Of a stretch of 64,000 bases of DNA, positions 35,319 through 45,761 are shown piece by piece (the first letter of the stretch is position 1; every line of letters begins with the position of its first letter). A program made the position numbers and the translations under genes. The notes below the pieces were generated by a model, which saw nothing but the letters and a program-made list of their open reading frames with translations, did not search any database and had not been told where the DNA came from. The DNA is from Emticicia aquatica (GTDB lineage: Bacteria > Bacteroidota > Bacteroidia > Cytophagales > Spirosomataceae), in NCBI RefSeq assembly GCF_923079645.1, contig NZ_CAKLPY010000001.1, positions 372,001 to 436,000 on the forward strand, given 5' to 3'.

Positions 35319-36293
35319 TTGGGCAATAGCCGAGTAGCGTGCCGATGCGTAGAGAAACCAACAGCTACCACTACCACCGATGCCGCCTATTTGCCAGCCG
35401 AAACCCTAACCGAGCATTATGAACCTTGGGGAGCAAGCATAGCAGCCGACATTTTGCCAGTACCATTGCCAACATTACCCAATGCATTACCAAGTATAAA
35501 TACCCCTCAAAACCGCTTTACCTACAACGGCAAAGAGCTACAAACCGACATTGGTTTGTTTGAGTACGGCTTTAGATGGTACGACCCAATGAATGTAAGG
35601 TTTACGAGTGTTGACCCGTTGGCGAATGATTATACTTATAAAACACCTTATGATTATGCGGAGAATGAACCGATTGCAGGAGTTGATTTAGATGGTGCTG
35701 AGCGGAAAGATTCAAAAAAAGAAGAATCAATTTTTGCGAAATTCTCTGATTACATTGAAAAAGCAACTCGTGGAATAAACATTACTTCTACACTTACATT
35801 TGGCCCTCAAGTAGGTGTAGAACTCGAAGCAAAAGGAAGTGGTTTAGGAATAGATTTTAGTCCAGCAAGTGTTAAACTAATGGAACATTCATTAGGAAGA
35901 ACTAATGATGGCAAATATTCCGAAACATCAACAATATTGAATACTACTAAAACAGAGACAGAAAATTCAAAAAGTATAATACAAAAGAAAGTTGAAAAAG
36001 ATATTAAGGGCGTAGAAGTTGAAAATAAAATTGGAGGAACGGTTTCTCTTGGAAGTACTGGCGTGGGTATAGAAATAGGACAAAAACAGAAAATTAATTT
36101 TTGTGATGGATGTTCTTCAGATGTAATTCAATATACCAAAACAGAGAAAGGGTTTAGAGGATTTGCTCTTGAAACTACTAATGAATTTTCCAGAGGAACC
36201 CCTTTACCAGCAAAAACAGAAATTATTTATTATAAAGCTGCTTTTAAATTTATTGTTGGATTTGAAATAAAAATATCAGCGAAACCCGAATAA
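35319..36293 (+). CDS. orphan Rhs tip 3: unknown effector
   Basis: A 324-residue frame with the same core start (TTG codon) and core end as cassette 1. The unique tip begins after DLDGAER near residue 127 and is about 195 aa, Lys- and Glu-rich, with glycine-rich alternating strands (TLTFGPQVGVELEAKG, GGTVSLGSTGVGIEIGQ) and a Cys pair in INFCDGCSSDV. The strand/glycine pattern loosely resembles the active tip of the main Rhs (GVKSETTYQGY-like stretches), so the two may be distant relatives, perhaps beta-rich pore-forming or adhesive domains. I know no matching toxin family. Confidence 0.65.
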   Translation: MGNSRVACRCVEKPTATTTTDAAYLPAETLTEHYEPWGASIAADILPVPLPTLPNALPSINTPQNRFTYNGKELQTDIGLFEYGFRWYDPMNVRFTSVDPLANDYTYKTPYDYAENEPIAGVDLDGAERKDSKKEESIFAKFSDYIEKATRGINITSTLTFGPQVGVELEAKGSGLGIDFSPASVKLMEHSLGRTNDGKYSETSTILNTTKTETENSKSIIQKKVEKDIKGVEVENKIGGTVSLGSTGVGIEIGQKQKINFCDGCSSDVIQYTKTEKGFRGFALETTNEFSRGTPLPAKTEIIYYKAAFKFIVGFEIKISAKPE

Positions 36294-36307
36294 TCAATAA
36301 CTGAAGT

Positions 36308-36667
36308 ATGAAACTAAAAATTATTTTAAAAGCTGTATTATTCATTGTTTTTTTTGCAATCATAATGCATATAATTAGGTTGTTCTTCTTTAAAAGAACA
36401 CCTGAAATAACGGTGAATTTAATTGAATTGATAGAAGAAAAAGATAATGTAAGGCAAAGCTTTGGAGATTTTCGAGGAAGTGAAATTCAATATACCCCAA
36501 TAATCGAAAAAGATGACTCGAAGTATAAGTTTGAAGCCATTATGAAAGGAAGTAATGGAAATGTGAAAATAGAAGGACAAATAGAATTAGAAAAAAATAC
36601 TGTTTTTACTAATTGGATTATAACCAAATACAAAATCATTCCAGTTCCATCAGTGTCCACCCGTTAG
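36308..36667 (+). CDS. candidate immunity to tip 3, single-span membrane protein
   Basis: A 119-aa protein with one N-terminal membrane span (IILKAVLFIVFFAIIMHIIR) and a soluble domain of about 90 residues (VRQSFGDFRGSEIQYTP, IEGQIELEKNTVFTNWIIT). It is 14 bp downstream of tip 3. Its family is not recognised. The topology would place the soluble part in the periplasm or cytoplasm near the membrane. Confidence 0.55.
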   Translation: MKLKIILKAVLFIVFFAIIMHIIRLFFFKRTPEITVNLIELIEEKDNVRQSFGDFRGSEIQYTPIIEKDDSKYKFEAIMKGSNGNVKIEGQIELEKNTVFTNWIITKYKIIPVPSVSTR

Positions 36668-37126
36668 GCGGAGTTTTCTATAAGTTCGGCTAATGTAAAT
36701 TTAGTCGGTGTGTCAACCGTTCAATATCCATTGCCGGTTTCAACGGCATCAAAGAATAGGTTTTTCATTCACATTAGCTAAATTGATATTCAGCCAAACA
36801 ACGAATACAAAATTAATTCAGAAGAATTATGTATAAAATTCTCTGTTCCCTTAGAGTCTCCCGAAAGCAGGTAGAGGTATTTTTGGCGAGTGCATCAGAC
36901 AAACCAAATGAAGTAAAATTGGAGATAAAAACCAAGAAGTTAAAAAGTGGATAGGTCAAAGCCTAAGCGTCAATGTTTTTCATAGGACCTTGAAGGAATG
37001 AATTTTTTATTTAAAAAAAGTACGATGATTATGAAAAATTATTACCTCATGAGGTAAAGTATATTCTTGAAAGCGATGATTTTCAAAGACCAATTATTCA
37101 ATATTATAAAAAATAATACATTAGTT
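36668..37126. other. decayed non-coding stretch after the last cassette
   Basis: It contains the second-family repeat copy at 36682-36760. A 44-codon frame opens at an ATG at 36830, which I cannot support as a gene. Nothing else is visible. It probably represents remnants of lost cassettes. Confidence 0.5.
36682..36760 (+). repeat. second repeat family, copy 2
   Basis: Similar to 33489-33572 along its length (TAATGTAAATTTAGTCGG, GTTCAATATCCATTG, GTTTCAACGGCATC). It lies just after the immunity gene of tip 3. Confidence 0.75.
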
Positions 37127-38359
37127 ATGCAAAAAACACCACACACACTCATTCTATTTTTGTTTATTTCTACATTTTGTAATGCTCAAAGTAACTTTGT
37201 AAAAGGGGTATTAATAAATAATCAAAAGGACACGCTAAGTGGCTATATAGATTATCGAGAATGGATTAAAAGCCCTTCTGAAATATCTTTTAAAAAAGAG
37301 ACTAATCAAGCAAGTTCCATCTATAATGTAAATGATTTGAGAGGTTTTGTAATAGATTATAATAAAGAAACTTATGAGGCATTAAGTTTTGAATTTGAGA
37401 AACTTCCAAGACACTTGACTAAACATCAATTTTCAAGTCTTGGCATCTATGCTAATCGAAAAAAAGAGATAGTTGACAAAAAAAAGTTTGTTAGATTAAT
37501 TTCTAAAGGAAGAATTAATTTGTATCAGTTTGTTGATAGTGATTTAGATATTCAATTTTTAGTAAAAGAGACTGATAAAATTGTGCCTTTAGTTTATCAT
37601 ATCATAAGAATAGACAATGAAATAGCTAAATTGAGGGAGTATCAAATACAATTAACCAATTTACTTTCGGATGCGTGTAAAAAACTTCCAATAGAAAAGA
37701 CAGAATATTCATTGAATGAAATGAAAGATTTAGTTGACAATTATAATACTTGCTTTACCAAAAATGTAAAATTGCAAATAACGCCAAAAGATAAAGGAAA
37801 ATTTGAATATGGTTTGTTAGGTGGTGTTTCCTATTCGACCTTAAATTATATTTACCCATCACCATACACAAATTCGGTAATAATATTAAAAGGAAAAGGC
37901 AATTTAATGCCTATTGGAGGTATTTATCTAAACTATGTACTTGCACGAGGAAGGGGTAAAATAGCTGTTGTTAATGAATTTATCACTTATTCTATAAAAA
38001 GTACGGTTAAAGGCATTGATTATTCTCATTTTAATATTCGATACTTGGGTCTGCAAAACTTGATACGGTATAAAGTTTATTTGGGAAACCCATCCATTTA
38101 CCTATTGTTAGGCTTATCTAATGGACTGTTAATTAATAATAATAGCTTTGTTGAAATATCAAGTACAGGCTCTACAAGGGCTGATTCTCGTGAATTTAGG
38201 AAGCATGAAGAAGGAATTGTTGGTGGTATCGGGACAAGTTTTAATAAGCTTATGATAGAATCTCGATACACCAGAGGTAATGGTTTTGCAGTTGAACAAT
38301 ATACTAATACCCCTACAAATAGGTTAGAGATAGTAATAAAATATAACCTTGGAAAGTAA
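37127..38359 (+). CDS. exported outer-membrane beta-barrel-like protein
   Basis: A 410-aa protein starting at the ATG at 37127 (MQKTPHTLILFLFISTFCNAQ signal peptide); the longer frame adds 20 residues that do not look like a signal. The N-terminal 200 residues contain a repeat-like region common in Bacteroidota (GVLINNQKDTLSGYIDYREW). The C-terminal part (from about residue 215, FEYGLLGGVSYSTLNYIYPS) alternates residues as in PorT-like barrels and ends LEIVIKYNLGK. Probably an outer-membrane protein of unknown function. Confidence 0.65.
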   Translation: MQKTPHTLILFLFISTFCNAQSNFVKGVLINNQKDTLSGYIDYREWIKSPSEISFKKETNQASSIYNVNDLRGFVIDYNKETYEALSFEFEKLPRHLTKHQFSSLGIYANRKKEIVDKKKFVRLISKGRINLYQFVDSDLDIQFLVKETDKIVPLVYHIIRIDNEIAKLREYQIQLTNLLSDACKKLPIEKTEYSLNEMKDLVDNYNTCFTKNVKLQITPKDKGKFEYGLLGGVSYSTLNYIYPSPYTNSVIILKGKGNLMPIGGIYLNYVLARGRGKIAVVNEFITYSIKSTVKGIDYSHFNIRYLGLQNLIRYKVYLGNPSIYLLLGLSNGLLINNNSFVEISSTGSTRADSREFRKHEEGIVGGIGTSFNKLMIESRYTRGNGFAVEQYTNTPTNRLEIVIKYNLGK

Positions 38360-38487
38360 AACAGTACAATCTTTGGTAACAAAATAAATCCATTATTACA
38401 AAATAAGTTAAAAAAAATATTATGAAATCCTGCAATTTTACATTTAAACAAAACTCACTCAATTGTGAGAATAAACAGCATATAGAT

Positions 38488-41400
38488 ATGAAAAAAAACA
38501 TTGTTTATATGCTACTGCTTTTTTTAAGCGTTGGTATAAATACTTTTGGGCAGAAGTATTTACCACAATATATAAAAACACCTTTTGCTCCTCCAATAAG
38601 TAATTCTCCTTCAAACAATTCAACAAATGCCGTAAGTACAAGCAACTTAACAGTACCTAAGCTTATTCCACCCGCTCCAAATGCAGCAAGTTTAGGGAGC
38701 TTTGGCGATATAAATGTCAATCCAAACTCAGGACAACTGAGCCCCGCAATTCCAATTTATGAAATAAAACTCAATGATTTTTCTTACCCCATAGCACTTA
38801 CTTACTCAAGCAATGGTCTAAAGATGAGCGATGTACCTGGTTGGGTTGGTATGGGTTGGTCTTTAAATGCCTTTGGTGTCATAAACAGACAAATGAGAGG
38901 TATTCCTGATGAACAGAAGTATGGCTATAATGGTATTAATGCCACTGGAGCAGTAATTAAAGATTTTTCAAATGGTATATATACAACATTTGAAGGTTTA
39001 TCAAAAGAAGCCTTTGCAAAAAAATGCTACGAATTTGACTTTGATTCTGAACCTGATTTATTCACTTTCAACGCAGGTAGTGTAGGTGGTAAATTTTATT
39101 TTGGACATGAACAAATAGCCTCACCAACAAAAAATGGCACGCTTATCCCTTATAGTGACGTAAAAGTTCTGGCTACATTTAATACATCTACACCTAATAT
39201 TTTTAATCAATTAAATCAAAGAGGCGTAATTGATGAATTTAAAGTTACCGATTCAAATGGGGCAGTATATACTTTCAATATAAAGGATGGAACAATTTTC
39301 GGTAATTCGGATGATGAATTTCCATTTGCAAATCGCTATAATGCTTGGTATCTTTCAAATATTACTACTCCAAATGGAAATACAATTGATTTTTACTATA
39401 AAGACCGAAAAATTACAAATCCAGCTAACTTTTCACAAAATGCTTTAATACCCTTATATGCAGAATCTGGCTGGAATGTTGGCTCGCATGTAAAACTACC
39501 AAAATCATATCAAGAACAAGTGATTGATATGAATCTTGAGAGGATTGAGGTGAATCAAGGAAAAGATGGGATTATTAGGTTTATTGAACAAAGTAATGAT
39601 AGAGACGATTGGACTTTTACTGACACGAAAGGAAGCGGAAAGAAGCCACGTGCTTTGTCAAAAATTAGTATTGAAAATGGTCTTGCCGAAATCATAAAAG
39701 AGTTCGAGTTTAAATATATTGAGGGAGTAAATCGTTTGATGCTTAGGTCTTTAACTGAGAAAAATGGTTCTTCAGCGATGCCGCCGCATATTTTTAACTA
39801 TTATCAGGAAACATTAGTGCCAAGATATGTTGATTTCGGAGCAACAACATTTGAAGAAGATTATTGGGGATATAAAAATGGGATTGTCAGTGAAAAACTT
39901 ATTCCAGAATTTACGATAACAAACTTAGCTTCCAATAACAAATTAGTAAGTATTGTAGGAACAAACAAACAGCCAGATGCCAATAATGCAAAATTTGGGC
40001 AACTCGAAAAAATTACATTTCCAACCCAAGGAACCACCATTTTTGATTATGAAGGCAATAATTTTCTGAGCCGAGTAGTTCCAAATGATATTTGTGTTGG
40101 GCCATTTACAACCTTACTTGGTGAAGTAGAAGCAGTAATGTCTAATTATGATTATTCCTTGGGTGGAGTAGTTACACAGCAAATAGTTACAGTACCAAGT
40201 GGTGTACCAACTGATAAAATATGTATGCAAATAGCCTATCATATTAGCATCGGAGGAGCTAGTAGTACAGATGAAGTAACTGGAAGTGTTAGTATTTATG
40301 ATGAACAAAATAACATGGTTGATACAAGGACGATAGTTGCAAAAAGAGGGCAAAGTCAGGTATTAAATGAAACGGTTATTGAAAGATATGAATATTTATT
40401 CTCAAGAAATTCAACACCTGGGCGAACTTTTAGGATTGTGGCAGAACTATACACTGAAAATGGTATAAGTGTCATTTCAAACAATAGAGCAAGAATAACG
40501 GTAAATATTAATCCATATTCAACCACTAATCCTACTTTTGTACAAAAGAATGCAGGAGGGCTTAGAATAAAGAAAGTAATAAGTTGCCCCGATAATACTA
40601 TTACTGGTTGTATAATAAAAGAATATGAATATTTAGATACAGATAATTTATCAAGTGGTAAATTATTAACAAATCCATTTTATACTTATAATTCTTACAA
40701 AGATATTGGAACTGGTAGAGTTGGTGATACTGGTGGTGAGATAACTATTGGTGTTCTTCATCGTGGCATAACATCCGCAAGTCAAATACCAATTACCTCA
40801 TCAGGGGGAAATCACATATATTATGAGAGAATTAAAGTAAAGAATGGAGGGTTTAATGCAAGTGGTTTACCTGTATTTTCAGGCTACACAGTTTCTACTT
40901 TTGTGCCTGTCAGCGAACAACAAGATGAGTTTTTGGCAACATATTATGGTTATCCAATCTATTCACCAGTAATTTCAAAAGATTGGAGAAGAGGGAAACC
41001 TAAAAATACACGAACCTTTAATGAAGGAAATGTGATTTTACAAGAAACGACCAATATTTATGGAATTAAAAATGAAAATAATACCACTCCAATTGCCGTA
41101 AAATGGGGTGTAGTAAGATATGATAAAGATGATAGAGCATCTGTTTATGGCAGTTTTTCTTATGGAACTTATTTGGGTTTTGATTTTCATAAAACATCAT
41201 CATCAATAGCTTATTTTTATGATGTGAATTATACGCCTTCAAGCCAAACAAGTGTTAATCAAACTTTAGACAATAATTATGATGGTGCAAATATTGTCAA
41301 CCCAACATTGAGACATTATAATATTACTAAAACAACAACCCAAAGTAGTAAGGGTGAAACTCTGATAAACGAACTTAGTTATCCAAATGATTTAATCAGT

Positions 41401-42426
41401 GACGCAGAGTTTGGGATGTCAGCAGTAAATCTTAGGAGTAAGTCAATGATTGGTAAGGTTTTAAAATCAGTAAACAAACGGAATGGAAACATCATCAATA
41501 TAAATGCTTATTATTACAGTGTTTTTGATGGAAGAGTTTTAATGAGTAAAACTAAATCATTTATCGGTAGTAATTCAAATCCTGAAATAATTGATTTTTT
41601 AGTGTACGATAAAAAGGGAAACTTGAATGAGTTTAAACTTAATGAAGGGATCTCAACAAGCTTGGTATGGGCATATAATTCTACCTACCCAATCGTGGAA
41701 GCTAAGAACGCTACTAAAGCACAGATAGCTTCAATTATTAATTTTGATAATGTCGGAGATAATAACAGTGATAGTGATATTTTAAATATTGGAAATCAGA
41801 TACGTTCTTCTCTAAATCGTGCTTTGGTTACCTCATACACATACAAAAAAGGAGTAGGGATTTCTACAACTACAGACCCATCTGGTCTAAGAAATACATA
41901 TAAATATGATAAATTAAATAGATTAGAATATATTAAAGATATTAATGAAAACCTTATCAAGTCTTATCATTATAACTACGCAACGCCAACTGCCGCAGGC
42001 ACAGCACAAGCGATGGCTTTCTCTGCCCAGTTAGACGCTCGTAACGAACAAATAAATTTGTCGTTTGCTTATCCTGCTACTGAGGTAGTAAAATATGAAA
42101 TCCAACGAGGGCAAGGTAATGAGCCACTAAAGTTGTGGGTAACTGTTGATGGTAATAATAACACCAAAATAGACCCAAATTATACGCCCAACCAGAATAT
42201 TTATAAATATGAAATCAGGGCAATATTGAGCAACGGTACTGTTACCGAATGGAAACCACTCAACCTTAATTTGCCGAATAACTGTACTGGTAAACTTCAA
42301 CTAATGAAAAATGGAGCTATACTGGCCACCAAGCCAATTGTTGATAAAGCTTGCTACGAGCTTATTTTAGATGAAGGCTTTGAGACCCAGGACAACGCAG
42401 ATTACACAGGTGAGACAGAAAATTAA
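38488..42426 (+). CDS. large YD-repeat/Rhs-like exported protein without core tip
   Basis: A 1,312-aa protein with a signal peptide (MKKNIVYMLLLFLSVGINTFGQ; ATG at 38488). It has the Bacteroidota Rhs-relative N-terminus (PNSGQLSPAIPIYEIKLNDF and MSDVPGWVGMGWSLNAFG), a long beta-rich body and a YD-repeat-like end (TDPSGLRNTYKYDKLNRLEY). It closes with an Fn3/Ig-like part and a Cys-bearing tail (ACYELILDEGFETQ). No Rhs core motif or toxin tip is present. Its stop overlaps the next gene's start by one base (TAATG), so it is coupled to the T9SS-sorted protein that follows. Confidence 0.75.
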   Translation: MKKNIVYMLLLFLSVGINTFGQKYLPQYIKTPFAPPISNSPSNNSTNAVSTSNLTVPKLIPPAPNAASLGSFGDINVNPNSGQLSPAIPIYEIKLNDFSYPIALTYSSNGLKMSDVPGWVGMGWSLNAFGVINRQMRGIPDEQKYGYNGINATGAVIKDFSNGIYTTFEGLSKEAFAKKCYEFDFDSEPDLFTFNAGSVGGKFYFGHEQIASPTKNGTLIPYSDVKVLATFNTSTPNIFNQLNQRGVIDEFKVTDSNGAVYTFNIKDGTIFGNSDDEFPFANRYNAWYLSNITTPNGNTIDFYYKDRKITNPANFSQNALIPLYAESGWNVGSHVKLPKSYQEQVIDMNLERIEVNQGKDGIIRFIEQSNDRDDWTFTDTKGSGKKPRALSKISIENGLAEIIKEFEFKYIEGVNRLMLRSLTEKNGSSAMPPHIFNYYQETLVPRYVDFGATTFEEDYWGYKNGIVSEKLIPEFTITNLASNNKLVSIVGTNKQPDANNAKFGQLEKITFPTQGTTIFDYEGNNFLSRVVPNDICVGPFTTLLGEVEAVMSNYDYSLGGVVTQQIVTVPSGVPTDKICMQIAYHISIGGASSTDEVTGSVSIYDEQNNMVDTRTIVAKRGQSQVLNETVIERYEYLFSRNSTPGRTFRIVAELYTENGISVISNNRARITVNINPYSTTNPTFVQKNAGGLRIKKVISCPDNTITGCIIKEYEYLDTDNLSSGKLLTNPFYTYNSYKDIGTGRVGDTGGEITIGVLHRGITSASQIPITSSGGNHIYYERIKVKNGGFNASGLPVFSGYTVSTFVPVSEQQDEFLATYYGYPIYSPVISKDWRRGKPKNTRTFNEGNVILQETTNIYGIKNENNTTPIAVKWGVVRYDKDDRASVYGSFSYGTYLGFDFHKTSSSIAYFYDVNYTPSSQTSVNQTLDNNYDGANIVNPTLRHYNITKTTTQSSKGETLINELSYPNDLISDAEFGMSAVNLRSKSMIGKVLKSVNKRNGNIININAYYYSVFDGRVLMSKTKSFIGSNSNPEIIDFLVYDKKGNLNEFKLNEGISTSLVWAYNSTYPIVEAKNATKAQIASIINFDNVGDNNSDSDILNIGNQIRSSLNRALVTSYTYKKGVGISTTTDPSGLRNTYKYDKLNRLEYIKDINENLIKSYHYNYATPTAAGTAQAMAFSAQLDARNEQINLSFAYPATEVVKYEIQRGQGNEPLKLWVTVDGNNNTKIDPNYTPNQNIYKYEIRAILSNGTVTEWKPLNLNLPNNCTGKLQLMKNGAILATKPIVDKACYELILDEGFETQDNADYTGETEN

Positions 42427-43940
42427 TGAAAAGTCCATACAACTTTTATTTTAAACTATATTTATTACGCAATTGGCAATGGTTGGGTGATAAATATTTG
42501 TTTTTATTTGTATATTTTTTCTACTCGATTCCGACGTTTGCTTCATATATAGTAGGGGGTACAATCGGGCTTGAGCAGATTAATAATATACCAGGTAGAT
42601 ATAATATCGATTTAACGCTTATCATCGACCTAAATGCTACAACTACTAATACCCAAAATAGGCTTCAAACCAATAGCTTTATTTTTGCTCGCATTTTCAG
42701 GAAAAGCGATAATATTAAAATGGCTGATTTTACGCTACCATACTCCAATCAATTTGATGTAGCTTTTACGGATTATCCAACTTGTTCAAAACTACGAGAT
42801 GTAAAACAAAGAGCTTATAACTATAAATTACTCACTACACTTGACCCAAACATTTATGATGACCCACAAGGCTATTATTTAGTTTGGGAACGCTGCTGTC
42901 GCAATGATGATATTGATAATATTCAGTCTGCACCTGAAGCCAGTATGGTACTTTACGCCGAGTTTCCCTCTTTAAAACAACATCCGCAGTATTCATCTCC
43001 AGTATTTTCATTGACCAAAAACGAGTATATATGTCTCAATAAATCATTCAATTTTAAAATAAATTCAACTGATGCTGATAATGACCAACTAAAATTTAAA
43101 CTTGTAACACCTATCAATGGAAACAATAAAAATCAAGTTGGTTTAGCTGATATTATAGTAGTTGCTGGGCCATATCCGCTTATTACTTGGCTTGCTGGGC
43201 TTTCCGCAACAAACAGTATTCCTGGAGAAATACCATTAAAAATAGATGAAACCACAGGTGTTTTAGAGGTAAAGCCAAATAAAACGGGTTTGTATCTGTT
43301 TGCTGTTGAGTGTGCCGAGTTTAGAAATGGCGTACAGATAGGCTTTTCAAGACTTGAGTTTCAATTTCCAGTAGTAGATTGCTCTAAAAACACCCCTTCT
43401 ATTCCTATTATAACGAATGAGGGTATTGCCGCAAAAGACCTAGAAGTTTGTAATGGGAAAACAGTCGGTCTGGAGACAGCAGCCAATTCAGCATGGTTTT
43501 TTCAGTGGCAAAAAGATGGTGTTAATTTACCGAGTGCAACTTCAAACAAATTGGATACTAAAGAAGCTGGCGTATATAAAGTCATAAAAAGCTTAAAAAA
43601 TGTATGTGCCAATGATACTGTTTCGTCAGAAGTGACGCTAGCACTTTGTGATAGTGGCCTTCAAATCTATGTCCCGACTGCCTTTTCACCTAATCAGGAT
43701 GGTCTAAACGACGAATTGGTTGTAATCGGAAGAAGTCTTGATACATTTCATTTATTGGTTTATAATAAATGGGGTGAGGTAGTCTTTGAGTCAGATGATA
43801 TTAACAAAACATGGAATGGCGGTTGGCGAAATGACATTAACCAACCAGTTCCAGTTGGACAATATGTATTGAAAATAAAGGCTGTTTTTACAAATACCGA
43901 AAAGGTTGATAGACAGACAAGCGTGATCGTTTTGAGGTAG
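42426..43940 (+). CDS. surface protein with gliding-motility/T9SS type-B C-terminal domain
   Basis: A 504-aa protein with an N-terminal hydrophobic segment (KYLFLFVYFFYSIPTFASYI). The middle contains Ig-like strands including WFFQWQKDGVNLPSATSN. The last 90 residues are a CHU_C domain (VPTAFSPNQDGLNDELVVIG, FHLLVYNKWGEVVFES, VPVGQYVLKIKA). That domain directs secretion by the Type IX system and attachment to the cell surface. The start codon overlaps the stop of the YD-repeat gene. Confidence 0.85.
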   Translation: MKSPYNFYFKLYLLRNWQWLGDKYLFLFVYFFYSIPTFASYIVGGTIGLEQINNIPGRYNIDLTLIIDLNATTTNTQNRLQTNSFIFARIFRKSDNIKMADFTLPYSNQFDVAFTDYPTCSKLRDVKQRAYNYKLLTTLDPNIYDDPQGYYLVWERCCRNDDIDNIQSAPEASMVLYAEFPSLKQHPQYSSPVFSLTKNEYICLNKSFNFKINSTDADNDQLKFKLVTPINGNNKNQVGLADIIVVAGPYPLITWLAGLSATNSIPGEIPLKIDETTGVLEVKPNKTGLYLFAVECAEFRNGVQIGFSRLEFQFPVVDCSKNTPSIPIITNEGIAAKDLEVCNGKTVGLETAANSAWFFQWQKDGVNLPSATSNKLDTKEAGVYKVIKSLKNVCANDTVSSEVTLALCDSGLQIYVPTAFSPNQDGLNDELVVIGRSLDTFHLLVYNKWGEVVFESDDINKTWNGGWRNDINQPVPVGQYVLKIKAVFTNTEKVDRQTSVIVLR

Positions 43941-43956
43941 AAAGGATAATAAATAG

Positions 43957-44148
43957 CCCACCATAGATAATACTTTCAGCAGTAAAGTTAAAGAGTTTGA
44001 AATTTATAAAGTAGAGTATTTGACTACTGATGCATCAAGCAATGTGAACGAGTTTTTATTGAAAGTAATACCGTATTATCCTACTTCTTCAACCACAACA
44101 TCAATTCAAATACTTTATAATGATGAATTTCCAGAAAAAATAAGGTAA
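43957..44148 (+). pseudogene. 63-codon orphan coding remnant
   Basis: An open frame without a start codon follows the CHU_C gene and reads like protein (KVKEFEIYKVEYLTTDASSN, EFLLKVIPYYPTSSTTTSIQ, ILYNDEFPEKIR) up to a stop at 44148. It is probably the end of a lost gene. Nothing else is visible up to 44328. Confidence 0.35.
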
Positions 44149-44328
44149 ATATAAAATTAGATCAATATTAATAGGTGGTACGATTTCCGATTGGAAGGAT
44201 ACAACCATAAATTATTAATAATATGAAGATAGGGTAATTAATATTTAATGTAATGCAGTAAAATAAAGAGAATATATTTACAAGTAACTCAGTGAATTAT
44301 ATCAAATAGTTTACTGTAGCGATATTTT

Positions 44329-45657
44329 TTAATCTAGAAAAGCCAAATCTTTACCATATTCTTCTTTAATTTTAGAAATACCCCAAATAGCCAATGAAAA
44401 CACAATACAGTCTAGAAATAAAACACTATGAAGGAAATCATCAAAAAAGATATTGATTATCGGAATAAGTAAGGAAAATAAAAAAACTGATGCTCTGCCT
44501 ATTCCAAAAACAATCGTTGTAGCTAAAGCTCTAAGATTTGTGCCAAACTGCTCGATTGTAAGTGCCAGTAATTCAAATTGGTAAGCGATAAATAAACCAA
44601 ATAGAAAATTTAACAGTAAAAATGCGTGTTGAATAGCGGGTTTTATAAAGGCATAAATTAGAGAAAGCAAGACTAAAGAGAATATACAAAAAGTTATTGT
44701 TTTTTTTCGACTGCGAATTTTGTACCCTATAATGGCAAGTAGTACAAACCCGATTCCTCCTCCAATCGCAAAAAACATCATGCTTTGCCCCATAGTTATC
44801 TTTAATTCTTTAAAATAAGTAACCCCAACAAAAATAGAAGATGCTGTAATTAGGTAGCTTGGCAAAATACTCAAAATTAAATAATAAATTTTTTGGGTTT
44901 TGAGTAGTGAAAAGATAGTTTTTCGAGCAGAAGATTCATTTTGACTTGCTTTTAAAAAAATATCAGATTCAAAGGTTGAAAAACGCAACAACATAATTAT
45001 GAAACCAAGTAAACCACCTGCAATATATAAGGTTCGCCAATAAACAACATTTGCAAAAATACTAACTAAAAACATGCCAATAAACCCACAAATTGCAATG
45101 AAGATGACGGCGTAAATACGTTTTCCTTTAGGGAATATTTCGCAAACCAAAACTAAACCGATTCCTAGTTCTGCCGCTAATCCTAGTCCAACTATAAAGC
45201 GTAGCACTACAAATAGATAATAATTATGAACAAGGCCACTCAAAAGAGTGCCTATTGAGTAGGTAAAAACAGATATAAAAAGCATTGCCATCCGACCTTT
45301 TTTGTCTGCTAAAACTCCAAAAATTAATACTCCGAGTAAAATTCCAATATGCTGAACGATAAGTAAATTGGTATTAGCGGATACTAATTGATGTTCATTA
45401 AGACCAAATTCAACAAATGCTTCTTTCTTGAAAACATAGGTTAAATTGACGCAAAATACATTAGCAAGGTATGCTAACCCAGCAGTAAGTAATGTCAAAT
45501 GACAAGATTGTATCTTTATTTTTATAAAGTTCACAGTGTTTTTATTATTTTTTATATAAAAACGTTCAATATTATTACTAATCGAATGCAAATCATAAAA
45601 CCTAAAATAGCAATAAATTTGACTGGAAAAAGATAATTTAGTCACAAAAACCATCAT
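44329..45657 (-). CDS. MFS transporter (sugar-porter-like)
   Basis: A 442-aa Major Facilitator with about twelve membrane spans. The loop 2-3 signature FGVLADKKGRMAMLFIS and the helix-4/5 segment LGLAAELGIGLVLVCEIFPK are typical. The first span begins LTLLTAGLAYLANVFC. The ATG at 45657 gives a 41-residue leader before it; an in-frame GTG at 45534 would place the start next to the membrane domain and may be the true one. The substrate is unknown. No partner gene is adjacent. Confidence 0.8.
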   Translation of the reverse strand: MMVFVTKLSFSSQIYCYFRFYDLHSISNNIERFYIKNNKNTVNFIKIKIQSCHLTLLTAGLAYLANVFCVNLTYVFKKEAFVEFGLNEHQLVSANTNLLIVQHIGILLGVLIFGVLADKKGRMAMLFISVFTYSIGTLLSGLVHNYYLFVVLRFIVGLGLAAELGIGLVLVCEIFPKGKRIYAVIFIAICGFIGMFLVSIFANVVYWRTLYIAGGLLGFIIMLLRFSTFESDIFLKASQNESSARKTIFSLLKTQKIYYLILSILPSYLITASSIFVGVTYFKELKITMGQSMMFFAIGGGIGFVLLAIIGYKIRSRKKTITFCIFSLVLLSLIYAFIKPAIQHAFLLLNFLFGLFIAYQFELLALTIEQFGTNLRALATTIVFGIGRASVFLFSLLIPIINIFFDDFLHSVLFLDCIVFSLAIWGISKIKEEYGKDLAFLD

Positions 45658-45761
45658 TAATTTATGAAGTTTTTTGTAACTAAAATAGTAGTATATAAAG
45701 AAAATAGTTTGTGTAGATTACAAAAGTAATAGCGTGGGTATTCGTTTAATGAACTTGGAGT

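Noticed and set aside
31854..36760. Spacer repeats between the Rhs cassettes as insertion sequences
   Set aside because: No transposase ORF, no terminal inverted repeats and no target duplications; they are tied to the cassette starts.
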